The notes under the pieces: model-generated
Databases searched by the model: none
What the model saw: only the letters and a program-made list of their open reading frames with translations
What the model was told of the DNA's origin: nothing
NCBI GenBank assembly: GCA_014529385.2
Contig: CM043962.1
Span: 88,751,180-88,815,179 of the forward strand
Length of the DNA stretch: 64,000 nucleotides
Source: Adiantum capillus-veneris
Taxonomy: Eukaryota; Streptophyta; Polypodiopsida; Polypodiales; Pteridaceae
Reading direction: 5' to 3'
Program-made: the position numbers and the translations under genes
Part shown: positions 12,219-27,044 of the stretch, piece by piece
Layout of the letters: every line of letters begins with the position of its first letter
Position numbering within the stretch: the stretch's first letter is position 1

Positions 12219-13258
12219 GGTTACTATCTACAATATCATATTCTTTATTTAGCCAGAGAGACTAGCACAATACTGAGACAGAATTCTAGCTTTGATAAAT
12301 AGACATCTTTTCATGAGGGAAATTAGATGCTATAAGTAGAAGTTTACTTTCAAGATCTAGAAATAAGATTGGGCCATATCATATCTCTTTGGTCCCAATC
12401 CCAGCTTTCTCTCATCATTGCAATCCATAAATTATTCAATGGTTGTACGCGTCCCCATAGGGTTAACCGTGTAACTCCATTCGACCCACATGTTCTCCAT
12501 TTCTTAGTAGAAATGGCACTTTCCTTAGGAGAGAAAAGTTTGATAAGGTGTCTCAACATGACTAACGTGTTCTCTGGTTCGGCTATCCCCATTCTTTCAG
12601 GACTATCTTATAAATTTATTCTTCTTGAATATCCCAAGCCATCAATAATTTCAAAACGAGTCTTGCTATATATACTTATAGCTTTATCTGTGGCTAATCA
12701 CAAGAACTTCTTGGATTTCTTCATTATTACTTAATAATCTTTCAGTCAATGTCCCAAAAATTAATTCTTCATGTGGTAGCTACTTTACCCAATCTTGCTC
12801 CTTATTACTAGGCTTAAGGGAGAATGACAAGTAAAGCTCAATAAAATTTTCATCCATGCCACTTTCATGTTTCTTTGCACAAGTGCATGCGTCTTCATTC
12901 ATTTATGCCACTTCCATGCGTCTTTGCACAAGTGCATTACCTATTCTTTCACAAATTTCTATATCATTCATTTCCAACATTACTCACACTTCCCACTTGC
13001 TTAAATCCCGGGGACAAGTATAGGTTTTTGGAAATAAGAGCTCCCTAAAATGTTCCAACATAGCGAGCCTTCGCTCTAGCGTAGCAATTGCCATCCTCTC
13101 ATAGATAATCCACTGAATTTCTTCTGGCATATCCCAAGCCATCTTGGAAATTTTTGAATAATTTATGGAACATCAAGACTTCATTTTGTAACATATTATT
13201 GAAATTTGGGTGTAGAATAGACTGAGTTGTTTTTCCCTCATGCATTAATCCAAATTAG
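12219..13258 (-). other. G2 gag/leader region, highly decayed
   Basis: Between the primer-binding site and RT, about 1 kb should hold gag. On the minus strand just inside the primer site an ATG begins MHEGKTTQSILHP, which runs only a few dozen codons before stops. An 80-codon frame at 12350-12592 has no recognisable domain. No zinc knuckle or protease motif is visible, so most of gag and protease appears to be deleted or mutated beyond recognition. Confidence 0.45.
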
Positions 13259-13270
13259 GCTCTGATACCA
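13259..13270 (-). other. G2 primer-binding site (tRNA-iMet)
   Basis: On the minus strand TGGTATCAGAGC is exactly complementary to the 3' end of plant initiator tRNA-Met. It lies 2 bases inside the right LTR, fixing that LTR as the 5' LTR and the element as minus-oriented. Confidence 0.93.
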
Positions 13271-13272
13271 CT

Positions 13273-15932
13273 TGTGAGAGCCATACCCAGACTCGACGCT
13301 ACTCACCTCCCTCAGTCTTCCAGACTGCTCCAGGGATTGATGTAGATATATCTTCAGGTATCACTCCTATCTCAAATGCCAACCCAAGGGGGTAAATTCC
13401 ATCAATTTGATGACTCTATCCGCTTATCATAATTTAAATCCGTCATTGGCATCTTTCAGTCACCCACACCCGAAATCGTGGTCCTTAGTCTTGATTCTCT
13501 TTATCTTTAACTTGAGGATATGCTCTTGCTTTCTTGTTCTCCCTTGGTTCATGGCGATACCCCTTTTTCCTGACAAGCAGGCATGGCAGTTATCGCTTTC
13601 CCCTAAGAAGAGGGATCTTCTAATCCTACTTGGTCTCGCTCGTTCCCGCTTACCCGTTTTTATCCCGCATAGTCCTAGCATTTAACATAAAAATTTTATT
13701 CAACATCCGGCCATCTGACCCTCCGGATCCGCCCATCCACCGAACCATTTCATGGAAATCCCTTCTCGTGGTAGTACTTAACTACTACAACATCAGGAAG
13801 ACAATCTACCAGACATCATCAGACAACAAGCAGCATACAATCTGTTGCATACCCTCGTTCAGGGAGATTCATTTGGTTGTTCCCACCAGATCTTTATTTA
13901 GAAACTTTTAATTCATTTCTTTATCTTTATCTACTACAATTAGCTTGTAACTAGTTTCCTAACTAATCATGCAACACATTTAGTTTCAACCAATTCATCT
14001 TGCCTTACTCAAGACCAAGATAATCAGTTACAAGCCATCAAAATGGTAGCACCTTCACAATATTTCCCAGAATTAAGTGTTTGGGAACTTGGCTCATCAA
14101 GTAATTTAATCATTCCTTCTTAAGCATTTTATTTCGAGAGGTATAGCACCATCTGGTGACAGATGCACATGATAGCCCCTATATTCTTAGCCTATCCAGT
14201 TCCTTTTTACACAACCAAATCGAACAAATTTCCTTAATTCAATCCACATCATCCTCCCTATAGAAGGGGGAGAAAGAGAGAGGTGGCGGTTAGCGGTTAG
14301 AGCACGAGCATGAGAGAGAGATGACGTGAGAGAGAGAGAGAGAGACATAACTTTTCCATTCATTCACATGAGATTGATTCCTTGATTACAACATAAGGAG
14401 TCTCTTTTATAAAGTTCCCATGCCCCTTGGCACTTCCCTCAAGGTGCCTCTTCATTCCTCCAATAGACCTTAGTTTAAAGCTTAGGGAGTGGTGCACTTT
14501 ATGGTTCAACACTCCCAGAGTATGACTTTCTCATCCAACTATTGGTATCAGAACATACCCGGATTATGGCCATTTTCCAATAAGAAACCATGGGTACTTC
14601 ACCCGGCCGGGCAAAAATAAAACAGACCCATTCATCCTTTATCCCTCGGGCATGAATGACCTAGGTATAAAAAACTTGTCGGTTACGCTGCCCTAGCCGA
14701 AAATGGCCAATCTCCGTCAAGTTCCCCAAGAGAATCCTCTCATTGGGCCGGCATTTCAATCAAGTGGACCCCAAGAAGATCCATCTTGGTTTCCAGTCAT
14801 TTCCAGACAATCTTCAAAACTCCTAGTTAAATCTATGTTTTGCAATGGGCTATTCCTATCACCTCTCGCGATTCCTTTTTAACTCCTAGTTGGTAATTTC
14901 CAAGTTCATTCATTTATCAATCTTAATTCCTACTTTCATTAATTATCTACTAGCCAAGTTTATTTAGAAAATACAAGTGGGTTTTTGCCATAGGCATTTG
15001 ATGGTTAATGTCTTTTCGGAAATGCCAACTTTTGAAGTTCAATCCCCGTTTTGTACGATTCCCAGGTTTTGCAATCTTTTTCCATCCATGGGGCATCTCC
15101 ATGAAAGCTTGTACACTTTTCGGTTCAAAACAACACGAAGATCAATTCCACGAAGTTATCCCCTATCTCCCCCACCTTGTATTTGCAAACAAACTTGAAA
15201 TTGACAACTTTAGAAATACTCTTCAATACCAAAAATTGAACTACTTCTATCAAGCTTAGACAACTACTCTTTTCTTATGGTACCTAGCTTTCCATTTAGG
15301 AAGCTAGAAGGTTGTCCTATAATTTATGAGTCTTCGAGCTTTCCATTAAAGCTCGCTTTGGGGATAAAATGGGAATCTAGAGCTTTCCATTAAAGCTTGG
15401 AAAAGAGGATTATAACCATACATTCTTCCTACCGTAAAGAGACATGCAAACCCTAAGTTGTATTACCATAATGAGACTAAACCTTTCTCTCTTTAATGAG
15501 ACAAGGTTCCATGGAATCTTAACCCTAATCACACAAGGTCACCATGAAAGCTTAACCCTAATCACACACAAAGTCACCATGGAAGCTAAACCCTAAATTC
15601 CAAGCTTGTCTTTCAAAGCTTTCCTAAGTGCAAAGTTACCATCAAAGCTCAGCTTTAGGATACAAATCTACCTTTAAAGCTTAACTTAATGATGCATAGA
15701 TACTCTTAGAACCTAACCCTAATTGTGAGGTTACCATTAAAGCTTAAACCTAAAATACAAGGTAGTCATTAAAGCTTACACCTAAGTGCAAAGTTACCAT
15801 TAAAGCTTAGCTTAAGAGTGCAAATCTACCTTTGAAAGCTTAGCTTAATGATGCATAACTACCGTTAATACTTAACCCTAATTTCAAGGTTACCATTAAG
15901 CTTAAACCTAAAATACAAGGTAGTCACTAAAG
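13273..15932 (-). repeat. G2 5' LTR, first segment
   Basis: It starts TGTGAGAGCC and aligns with 4038 onward, apart from the solo LTR inserted at 14259-14511 and a small gap near 13360. The similarity stops in the middle of the tandem array, after GGTAGTCACTAAAG at 15932. The LTR resumes only at about 21790, so both an insertion and a loss of about 0.7 kb of LTR have occurred. Confidence 0.88.
14259..14511 (-). mobile_element. Solo LTR (253 bp) inside the G2 LTR
   Basis: Compared with the other G2 LTR (CATCCTCCCTGAGTATG), this copy has 253 extra bases. They are flanked by a 5-bp duplication, CTCCC at 14254-14258 and 14512-14516. On the minus strand the insert starts TGTTGAACC and ends CTATA (TA for the expected CA), and it has a TATA-like TTATAAAAG. 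Size, ends and duplication fit a copia-type solo LTR left after LTR-LTR recombination. Its family is not represented elsewhere in the window. Confidence 0.85.
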
Positions 15933-16800
15933 CACACATTGGCCTATGTTGATGATTGTGGATGTAGATATCAATGAGAGTAGAGCACATGACAGTTTGA
16001 ACCAGCCTTGACACTTATGGTATATCTTGCTAGAGATCCTTATGATAGGATAGGGACACATATGGTACTGGATATTTCTTGATGATTGGATCGCCCTATT
16101 CTCCATGACATGGTCAAGATCCTATAGTCATGACCACATAGAGTCCACAAATAACTGATAGATAGACTTTCCCTACTAGGTCACCTACCAAATATCCATC
16201 ACATCAATAATTTACCCTCCTCAAAGCATATGTTGGGGGTAGTTGTAGCAGAGTCTTACCATAGCCCGAGCGAGATTTCTCGAGCGAACTAAAACCCGAG
16301 CAAGAGAGGCCGGTCAACTTGTGAGTGAAGCGGCCAACTACAATAAGTGAGTGCATGAAAGAAGACTACATGTCTTGAACTCTTGTGGATTTGTATAGGA
16401 ATCCTATATGTCTTGATTTGTGGATTTGTGAACGCAACACATCATAGGCCATAGGCCGAGCAGGGAAAGAGGAGAGCGATGGGGAAGCTGCACAAAGTTT
16501 CTCATAAAAAGGGTCCAATGTTTACTGCATTTTTGCATATACACCGTGAATACACACGGTAATTGGCCGTGACATCATTTTCACCATCATCGCACATGTT
16601 TGTGGGAACCAAAGTAATGCAAACTTCATCAACCCTAGATATCATTCCAAAACCACAAGAGTGCTATCACCCACTGCTGAGCTCTTCTAAGCTCACTATG
16701 TTGAGATTGTGTTGTCACGATAACTGTGGGAATGAGTGGATGAGCATACATTGAGGCAAGTCGTCGGCCCATTGATTTGCTGCTTTCAGTGTCATGTTGG

Positions 16801-17892
<1,092 letters not shown>

Positions 17893-17951
17893 AACACTGC
17901 AAAGGTCTTGAGCAAAACTCTTCGATTCATCCTGATGCTGCAAAAATTGAC

Positions 17952-18125
17952 CTAGTACATGGCACCCTTGCGCTTCTTGTCACCACCAATCTCAAAGTGC
18001 TTGCATCGCTTGATTGGATGTTGAGTTACATGCTTGCAGCTCTGACATTGCAACCTTAACACCATTTTCTTTGTAGTCTTAGCCTTCTTGTGGAAGACCA
18101 GCTTTGTTTGGCCACCATAGCTAGA
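17952..18125 (-). pseudogene. 60S ribosomal protein eL42 (L36a/L44), C-terminal fragment
   Basis: eL42 is a zinc-ribbon protein of the cytosolic large ribosomal subunit near the E site. On the minus strand a 57-codon open frame reads [20 protein letters not shown], then [20 protein letters not shown] and [10 protein letters not shown], ending in TAG at 17952-17954. This matches the conserved C-terminal half of plant eL42 as I know it, including the Cys pairs, with no internal stop. The codon before QSSYGG is TAG, preceded by a sequence that could be a 3' splice site, so this may be a genuine exon copied from genomic DNA. The middle exon (normally containing KVTQYKKGKD and KRRYDRK) is absent nearby. 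The N-terminal part lies 0.65 kb upstream. Confidence 0.85.
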
Positions 18126-18575
18126 TTGCTACGAAGCTTCCAAAATGGTCTACGGCACTAAAACCCCACCATGGGTTGGAAAGAAAGAGGAAAAGTGTCA
18201 AGACCCAGCCATAAAAGATGTAGTTGAAGGTCTAGATGCACAAGGAAGGGGACAACAACAACAATGACAACTTGAAGTGCTGATAATGAAACAAATTCCC
18301 CCAGAACCACAGTGGAGACCTCTTGTGAGCCCATGGGGACCTCCTCCAATAGGCATATTACTGAGCATGGGACATCAGATCCCGTTATCGTGTCCAATCC
18401 CCAAGCCATCAATTAGGGATAATGTAGCTGAACGAAGAATATGTGAGAGACAGCGTTCTGATTCCTAAGTGAAACAATTTTGTGAGCAATTTGGTGGTTT
18501 GAGTGTTTCTCAAAAAGCTAAACCTATTGCAGATTTGAGCAGTGCAGCATTGACGATCGGAAGGAGATGAGAGGA

Positions 18576-18770
<195 letters not shown>

Positions 18771-18836
18771 AAGGGTGTGCTTCTTGCAGTCCTTGCCCTT
18801 GCAAAAGGACTTCTTCGTCTTTGGAACGTTCACCAT
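18771..18836 (-). pseudogene. 60S ribosomal protein eL42, N-terminal fragment
   Basis: On the minus strand, an ATG at 18836-18834 in the context GCGGCCATGG begins MVNVPKTKKSFCKGKDCKKH and then T-L. This is the highly conserved N-terminus of plant eL42, including the first Cys pair of the zinc ribbon. The homology ends after 22 codons exactly where the repeat GAACTCC...GCGCGC begins. That gives a short false extension and a stop. A 5' leader with a (GA)n tract precedes the ATG. With the C-terminal fragment at 17952-18125 it forms a split, middle-less copy in the same orientation. Confidence 0.85.
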
Positions 18837-18886
18837 GGCCGCTGGTTTGCTGAAGCAGCATTGACGATCGGAAGGAGATGAGAGGA

Positions 18887-19120
<234 letters not shown>

Positions 19121-19585
19121 CAGACAAGATATTGGAAACCATCACAATCATGGCTAAGGTTTCAACTTCCAGATCAACTAAGGATCATATTAATCCAAAT
19201 TTAACTTCTAAGTTTCTCAGAGGGTGGAAAGTAAGATCTTTCCTTCAAAATTGGTGAACCTTCACACATTCATTTTGTGAGGAATTGCAGCCATTCATCA
19301 TCATTATCATCATCATCATCTACAAGACCCCACATTGCTAGAAACTTTAGCATCCCATTGCCATCACCCCTGCCTAACAACCACACATGCAATGCCCACG
19401 TACTTGTATTGAAGTCTGAGAGCCAAGTAATGAGAATACACCATACAATTATCCCCTAGGCAAAACATGACAAATCCACGAGAACTTGCTCAATCAATAA
19501 ATGCTGTGGGAGAAAATCTCTCTGCAAATGTGCATCAAAGGCTACATTCTTACTATAAGCATCATTCAATGTTGTGAGCAACCAT

Positions 19586-19588
<3 letters not shown>

Positions 19589-19678
<90 letters not shown>
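19589..19678. repeat. (CT)n microsatellite, about 90 bp
   Basis: Perfect CT run preceding GC-palindrome copy 3. Confidence 0.97.
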
Positions 19679-19679
<1 letters not shown>

Positions 19680-19756
19680 GCACCGCGCGCCCGCACGCAC
19701 CCTTAAAGGGAGTTCAACACGAAAAAAACTTTTTCCGGCAAACCGACATATTGTGA
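19678..19756. repeat. GC-palindrome repeat, copy 3
   Basis: TAGCACCGCGCGCCCGCACG, CACCCTTAAAGGGAGTTC, then GAAAAAAACTTTTTCCGGCA and AACCGACATATTGTGA. The 14-base palindrome has decayed here, but the order and flanking CT run are as in copies 1 and 2. Confidence 0.85.
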
Positions 19757-19780
19757 AACAACAAATGTAAATTGATAAAA

Positions 19781-19914
19781 TTTGAAGGTTTTTACACCCA
19801 ATTACAATATTTTTTTCAAATTTTGTAGGTTTTCTCACCTTCAAAAATAAAATTTAGAGGTAAATTTAAAAATTTGTAGGTGGGATTACACTAAACCTAG
19901 GTCTTTTTCGAGCA
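19781..19914. repeat. AT-rich 134-bp repeat, copy A
   Basis: It runs from TTTGAAGGTTTTTACACCC through AAATTTTGTAGGTTTTCTCA, AATTTAGAGGTAAAT, GTAGGTGGGAT and AACCTAGG to GAGCACTCGAG. Copy B is at 20687-20820. The two differ by roughly 15-20% and are in the same orientation. Confidence 0.85.
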
Positions 19915-20127
19915 CTCGAGTTCAAGTCTTGAGAAAACACACGACTCTCCTCGATCTTTACGGTCTCTTAGAATAGTTTCCTGCGAAGTTAAAACTTCTT
20001 TTTCTTCTCCTCTTTCTCCCTCCCTCCCTCTCTCTCTTTTGCTCTCTCTCTCTCACTCTCTCTCTCTCTCCACGCACCGGCGTACACTTGTGAAGGCAGT
20101 CCAAAGCCCTGTTCAAATGAATTGGTT

Positions 20128-20144
20128 CCCCCCCCCCCCCCCTC

Positions 20145-20212
<68 letters not shown>
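20128..20212. repeat. Poly-C plus (CT)n tract
   Basis: About 15 C followed by CT repeats to about 20212. Confidence 0.95.
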
Positions 20213-20215
<3 letters not shown>

Positions 20216-20332
20216 CCAAAGGCTGCATTAGAGACATTCATGTCTTACATAGCACAAAATAGAATTGGCGATTTGGCCTACGTATGGAGTATTCTTGGCG
20301 AGTACAACCTCTTCAAGAGGGATGATGACAAG

Positions 20333-20624
20333 TCAAGGGATGACAACCTCCTTGAACATTTCCTCGGTTTCAATGGCCTGCAACAACTGCTTAAGGACGG
20401 ATTTGTGGATGTCTTGAGCATGGAGGACTAAGCCATCAAGGCTGATCTCCTCCTTGCTGTTAGTGTAAGTAGTAGACACAAGGGGAGGGGTCTTGTCTGT
20501 ACGGTGCTTAATGAGAATTTGGCACTTGGGGTTGCTAGAGTTGCGCTAGAAATTCCACGACTAATGCAGACCTCACATCAAAGGCGTTGAACTTGATCTT
20601 TACCTTGCTTAGATGCTTCAACAT
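20333..20624 (-). pseudogene. Mitochondrial ribosomal protein mL53-like fragment
   Basis: On the minus strand, ATG at 20624-20622 starts MLKHLSKVKIKFNAFDVRSA followed by VVEFLAQ. After a one-base frame change near 20535 the reading continues SNPKCQILIKHRTDKTPP and, further on, ETEEMFKEVVIP, with stop TGA at 20335-20333. The layout resembles the plant large-subunit mitochondrial protein mL53 as I remember it (an MLK start, FNA, SNP-x-CQ, K-x-RTD-x-x-PP, an ETEQMF-like segment near the end). I cannot run a search. The upstream (GA)n-rich leader echoes the eL42 fragment. The frameshift and short length (about 97 codons) make it a pseudogene. Confidence 0.6.
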
Positions 20625-20630
20625 CTGTCT

Positions 20631-20663
20631 TTCTCTCTCTCTCCCTCCCTCTCTCTCTCTCTC
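20631..20663. repeat. Short CT-rich tract upstream of the mL53-like start
   Basis: TTCTCTCTCTCTCCCTCCC then CT repeats. On the minus strand it is a purine tract 5' of the ATG. Confidence 0.85.
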
Positions 20664-20686
20664 AGCGCACGACACTGACGTGCACC

Positions 20687-20820
20687 TTTTGAAGGTTTTC
20701 ACACCAAATTACACTACATTTCTCCAAAATTTGTAGGTTTTCTTACCCTCAAATCTAAAATTTAGAGGTAAATCTTAAAATTTTAGGTGGGATCACACTT
20801 AACCTAGGTTTTCTGAGCAT
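20687..20820. repeat. AT-rich 134-bp repeat, copy B
   Basis: TTTTGAAGGTTTTCACACC through TTTGTAGGTTTTCTTACCC, TTTAGAGGTAAAT, TTAGGTGGGATCACAC and AACCTAGGTTTT. See copy A at 19781-19914. Confidence 0.85.
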
Positions 20821-21789
20821 TAACTATAAATGAATCATCTTATGTCCTGTGCAAACCGAAGCTCTCTCACAAATCTTGCCCACTCTCAAGGTACTCTTTT
20901 CCTTTTACATGAACCAAGTGCTCCACAACCCTAAGGAAACAAAATTCACAGTTGAGACATTTTATTGGGTCAAAGTAGTTTCAATCAAAATTGTGTTAAT
21001 TGATTGGACATAATTTATTTATTTTTTTAAAAATAAAATATTTTAGTGTCTTCAAAATTAAGGATCTTGCATTTTAAAAATTGGTTTATATTTTTATATA
21101 TTTTAGTGTCTTTAAAATTTAGGATCAGTAAAGCATTTTAGTGTTTTGGACGATTTAGAACTCCAATAATCCATCTTGATCGAGCCTGCAGTCAAGAATG
21201 ATTAGGGACATAACCATTTATGGACCAGAGCATGGCCACAAGCTTATTTATATGAATTTTCTACAGCAGACGTGGCAATGGTCATGCTTTCAAGTGTTAA
21301 GTGTAATGTCTACCTTAAAGGGGTAAAGACGAGCAATGCCCGTGGCATGCAAGTCCTTGCCTAGAGATTATTAAAGCAATGATCTGTTGCCTTGGATGCT
21401 AGAAATTTGGTCAGTCTCACCCATTCATCGATGGCAAAAATGGGTTTACAAAGTCGATGACAAAAATGGGTTTGCAAAGTCAATGTAAGATGAAATGTTT
21501 TGGGATTCTACAAAATAAAACAAGCATGTGTGTGCAATTAATTAATGATGGCTTACATGATATTAAGCAGTTGTCACACCATGTTTTTGGGGTTGCAAAA
21601 AATACATCCCATCCCGTTTGAACCCCATGGGGGTTGTGGAGGGTTATGTTTGGTTTTGCATTTACTTTGCTACATTATCCTCTATAGAGTCACTATTGAG
21701 GTCTTGATCTTGACTTTTTTATTTTATTTACTCGCTCGGTTACTTGTTCGCTCGGAAGTACTCGCTCGAGGATTGGGATTTCTCTGTAT
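20821..21789. other. Unassigned AT-rich DNA
   Basis: Repeated ATTTTAGTGTC...TTTAAAAT-like segments near 21040-21140 and a pair of similar AAAATGGGTTT(A/G)CAAAGTC segments at about 21437-21482. A 113-codon open frame from 21545 runs into the LTR and has no recognisable domain. No gene is supported. Confidence 0.5.
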
Positions 21790-22366
21790 ATACAAGGAAG
21801 GGTGGTTGGGCTCACCTTCAATGCAAGCTAGAGAGAGAATGAGTGAAAAGTTGCAACTTTTGACTCATTCAAGAATTTTACTCTAAATTGAATTCTTCAA
21901 TCAAAGAATTTTATTTCAATTTGAATTCTTCCAAATTCCTATTGGACCCCAATTCTCTTCTCAATTCTTATTGGACCCCAATTTCTTCTCACTTCCTATT
22001 GGACCCCAATTCTCTTCTCAATTCCTATTGGAACCCAATTCTCTTCTCAATCATTATTGGACCCCAATTTCTTCTCAAATCTTATCTCTTAACTTTATCT
22101 TCTAATCCAGTTAGTCCCTTTTTCTGCGAGTTCTCGATCTAGATCAGTTCCCACGCGGCTTTTGACGAAGAAGTATAAAAATAATCTTAATCTTTTTGAA
22201 AAAATATAGGGATGACATAATTTCTTATCCGGAATATCCTTGTCTTTTCATTCTGGAGTAAAGTCTCGTTGTCCGCATGACTTCTTTGTTGGTCTTGCTT
22301 GTTCTAACTTATTTTCTAGGCTGAAAAAGTTATGAATGGCTCTAGGGTTTAGGGAGGGACCTTACA
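21790..22366 (-). repeat. G2 5' LTR, terminal segment with CCAAT array
   Basis: The LTR resumes at TGTATATACAAGG, aligned to 7431 onward, and ends ACCTTACA at 22366. It holds five ATTGG units at 21941-22060 (CCAAT on the element's coding strand). Being the outer end of the 5' LTR in minus orientation, this is the U3 start of G2. Confidence 0.88.
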
Positions 22367-22371
22367 CTTCC

Positions 22372-22677
22372 AGAGCACTCACGAGTTCATCATGTTTTTC
22401 ATGTTAACCGTTTACAAAAGCAGCTAGGATAGAAAGATAATGACATTGACACAAGTGTGTTAGTTGACCTTATCGAACCACCAAGCATCCCTCATGAGCC
22501 CAAAAAAATTTGGATTCTCATGAGCTTCGCACCAAACATCATGTCAGACGACAGGTGTTGGTAAAATGGCTAGATAGACCTAAAGAAGGTTCTACATGGG
22601 AGAATGTCTCCACACTTAAGGAACATTTTCCAACGTTCGGTTTCGAGGATGAAAACAATGCTCCAAGGGGGAGGTAA
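22372..22677 (+). pseudogene. gypsy G1 pol C-terminus with chromodomain-like module
   Basis: After the duplicated CTTCC the frame continues that of 4037: EHSRVHHVFHVNRLQKQLG, a TAG, and then LVDLIEPPSIPHEP. Further on VLVKWLDRPKEGSTWENVST and HFPTFGFEDEN form the chromodomain-type module that targets chromovirus integration. Two or more frame disturbances are present near 22500. This segment proves that G2 cut through G1 and that nothing but the target duplication separates the two halves. Confidence 0.85.
22665..22677 (+). other. G1 polypurine tract and probable start of 3' LTR
   Basis: AAGGGGGAGG at 22665-22674 is followed by TAA and then TGTAAGGACATGGG from 22678, as expected for a plus-strand primer and the TG start of the 3' LTR. 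The LTR end is not visible because the 5' LTR lies outside the window. Confidence 0.6.
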
Positions 22678-23178
22678 TGTAAGGACATGGGTCCTACGGG
22701 CGAGGCCACCGACACGGCCGGACAGTGTGTATGCTAGGGGGAGGCTATAAGACAAACACGGTTGGGTGGAGACTAGCATACGCATTACCACCACCCTTTC
22801 AATCCTGCTGGAGCAATATAGTTTAAACAACTTATAACAAGGTCATAGTTTTTTGCAAACCAATAGGTCAACACTATCATGTTAAGAAAGACTTTAATCA
22901 TCAAAGTTTAACCTAAACAAAGGTTCAAAGTAACAATCATCCACCTGCCAATGACCAGTTCATACCTATGCGAGCAGATAAGAGCATTAGCATGTGGTTT
23001 TAATGAGTGTTCATACATGTATTCATAAGTAGAGAAATGACTTTTGGCATGGAGAGGAGAAGATCCTCATATTTAAAAGTAAACAGATGAAACTGTTGAG
23101 AATGTGCGGAATTTTAGAAGGCAAGCATGTATGCCATGCAATGTCCTTTGGCTTGTAGCTCAATGAACCCAGCAACTC
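22678..23178. other. Probable G1 3' LTR and unassigned sequence
   Basis: Starts TGTAAGGACATGGGTCC after the G1 polypurine tract. No open frame of interest is present, and there is no second copy in the window to define the LTR end. Confidence 0.45.
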
Positions 23179-23287
<109 letters not shown>

Positions 23288-23476
23288 AAGTAAGCAATCT
23301 GAGACAGTGCATAAACATGAATGGTCATAAATGGCAAGTGTGAGCATGAGTCATAGAACATACAAGGATTATCTGCCGATCATAAAAATCAACCAATGAA
23401 TAAAAAACACTCTGGCTACTATGTGTTATCCAAATAATGTATGTGTATGTGTATGACACCATCTGTTATCCAGATA

Positions 23477-23477
<1 letters not shown>

Positions 23478-23538
<61 letters not shown>
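23478..23538. repeat. (GT)n microsatellite abutting the Penelope-like element
   Basis: About 30 TG units after TGTTATCCAGATAA. A similar TGTTATCCAAATAATGTATG precedes it at about 23427. It ends TAGG directly before the 2.4-kb repeat. Confidence 0.95.
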
Positions 23539-23540
<2 letters not shown>

Positions 23541-23541
23541 G

Positions 23542-26114
<2,573 letters not shown>

Positions 26115-26175
26115 CCACCCTAACCCAGGCACCACACACAATGGGTCAGTAGTAGGCCCATTGTGTATGGGCCTA

Positions 26176-27044
26176 CTACCTTATGAGAGGGATAAGACTC
26201 TCTTTTTGGAGTAACAGTCCAGGCCAATTGTGCCTAATGAGAGCTTGAGTGATGGTATTACGGATCTGATTGCAATTACATCCATTAAGGCAGTATTTTT
26301 TAATAAGTATTGAAATTTCCTCCCAAGCCAGGGATGGTGAAGAAGAAGAGTAGCAGATTAAGTACAGAAGTCCAATACAGGAGAAGATAGAGGATTTGTA
26401 GGGCCTATTGCTATTTCTTTTTATGAATTCTATGTGCGGCAATTTAAGAAGATCCTTTTTCTAGATAAATCTCAGGTCATATCCACCTGTAGATGGGGAG
26501 TGAAGGGATATTGAAAGGTTAAGAAAGTGGGCTGATTTGCAGAAGCTCCCAAGAGTTGAATCCTCCGGGATAGAAGTAGGCTCAATTTTTAGGCAATGGG
26601 GGTATATTTGATCAATCTCATATGAGAACAATCTGTTGTTGATACTAAGTATGTCATCCATATACCTGAAGGTGTGTTTGAATAGTGGGAGATTTTTATG
26701 GTTAGTTTCCATGTTTTTAAGACACCATTTGTACTCAAAGAAGGATAAGTAGATGTTACACATAAGTGGTGAGCAAGAGAAACCCATCGGGATTCCAAGA
26801 CACTGATTATAGCAACCACCACCTGCTATAATAGTACAGTTGTTTAACAACCAGAAAATGTAGGAGCAAAGTTTTGCTTTATCAAAGTGTTAAGGGTTTA
26901 TGGATTGAGATGCTAGAATCCATCTCGGTTTCTTGGCAAGAGAGATAAAGAGATGCTTTCTTTTTTTAGCATTGGTAAATGCTAAGTTAATGACCTTGGC
27001 TAGTACTGTCTTAAGGCCAAGATCTCCATTAAGTGGGATGTTTT
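26176..27044 (-). pseudogene. Penelope-like RT, palm and thumb part
   Basis: In coding order it begins with CYENIPLNG, completing motif A whose Asp (TADITQ) is encoded at the end of the preceding frame; a one-base shift separates the two. KAKLCSYIFWLLNN follows after a TAA. Next come NQCLGIPMGFSCSPLMCNIY and FFEYKW (motif B), HTFRYMDDILSIN (motif C with both catalytic Asp) and SAHFLNLSI. After a TAG at about 26461-26463, a conserved-looking C-terminal segment KLPHIEFIKRNS continues to a stop near 26176. The pattern matches Penelope-like RTs, not group II, LINE, gypsy or copia types. No GIY-YIG endonuclease module follows, as in the endonuclease-lacking Athena/Coprina groups. Confidence 0.8.

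Noticed and set aside
20039-20431. 130-codon plus-strand frame ending VDVLSMED
   Set aside because: Its non-repeat part is the antisense of the mL53-like fragment, whose minus-strand reading matches a known family pattern.
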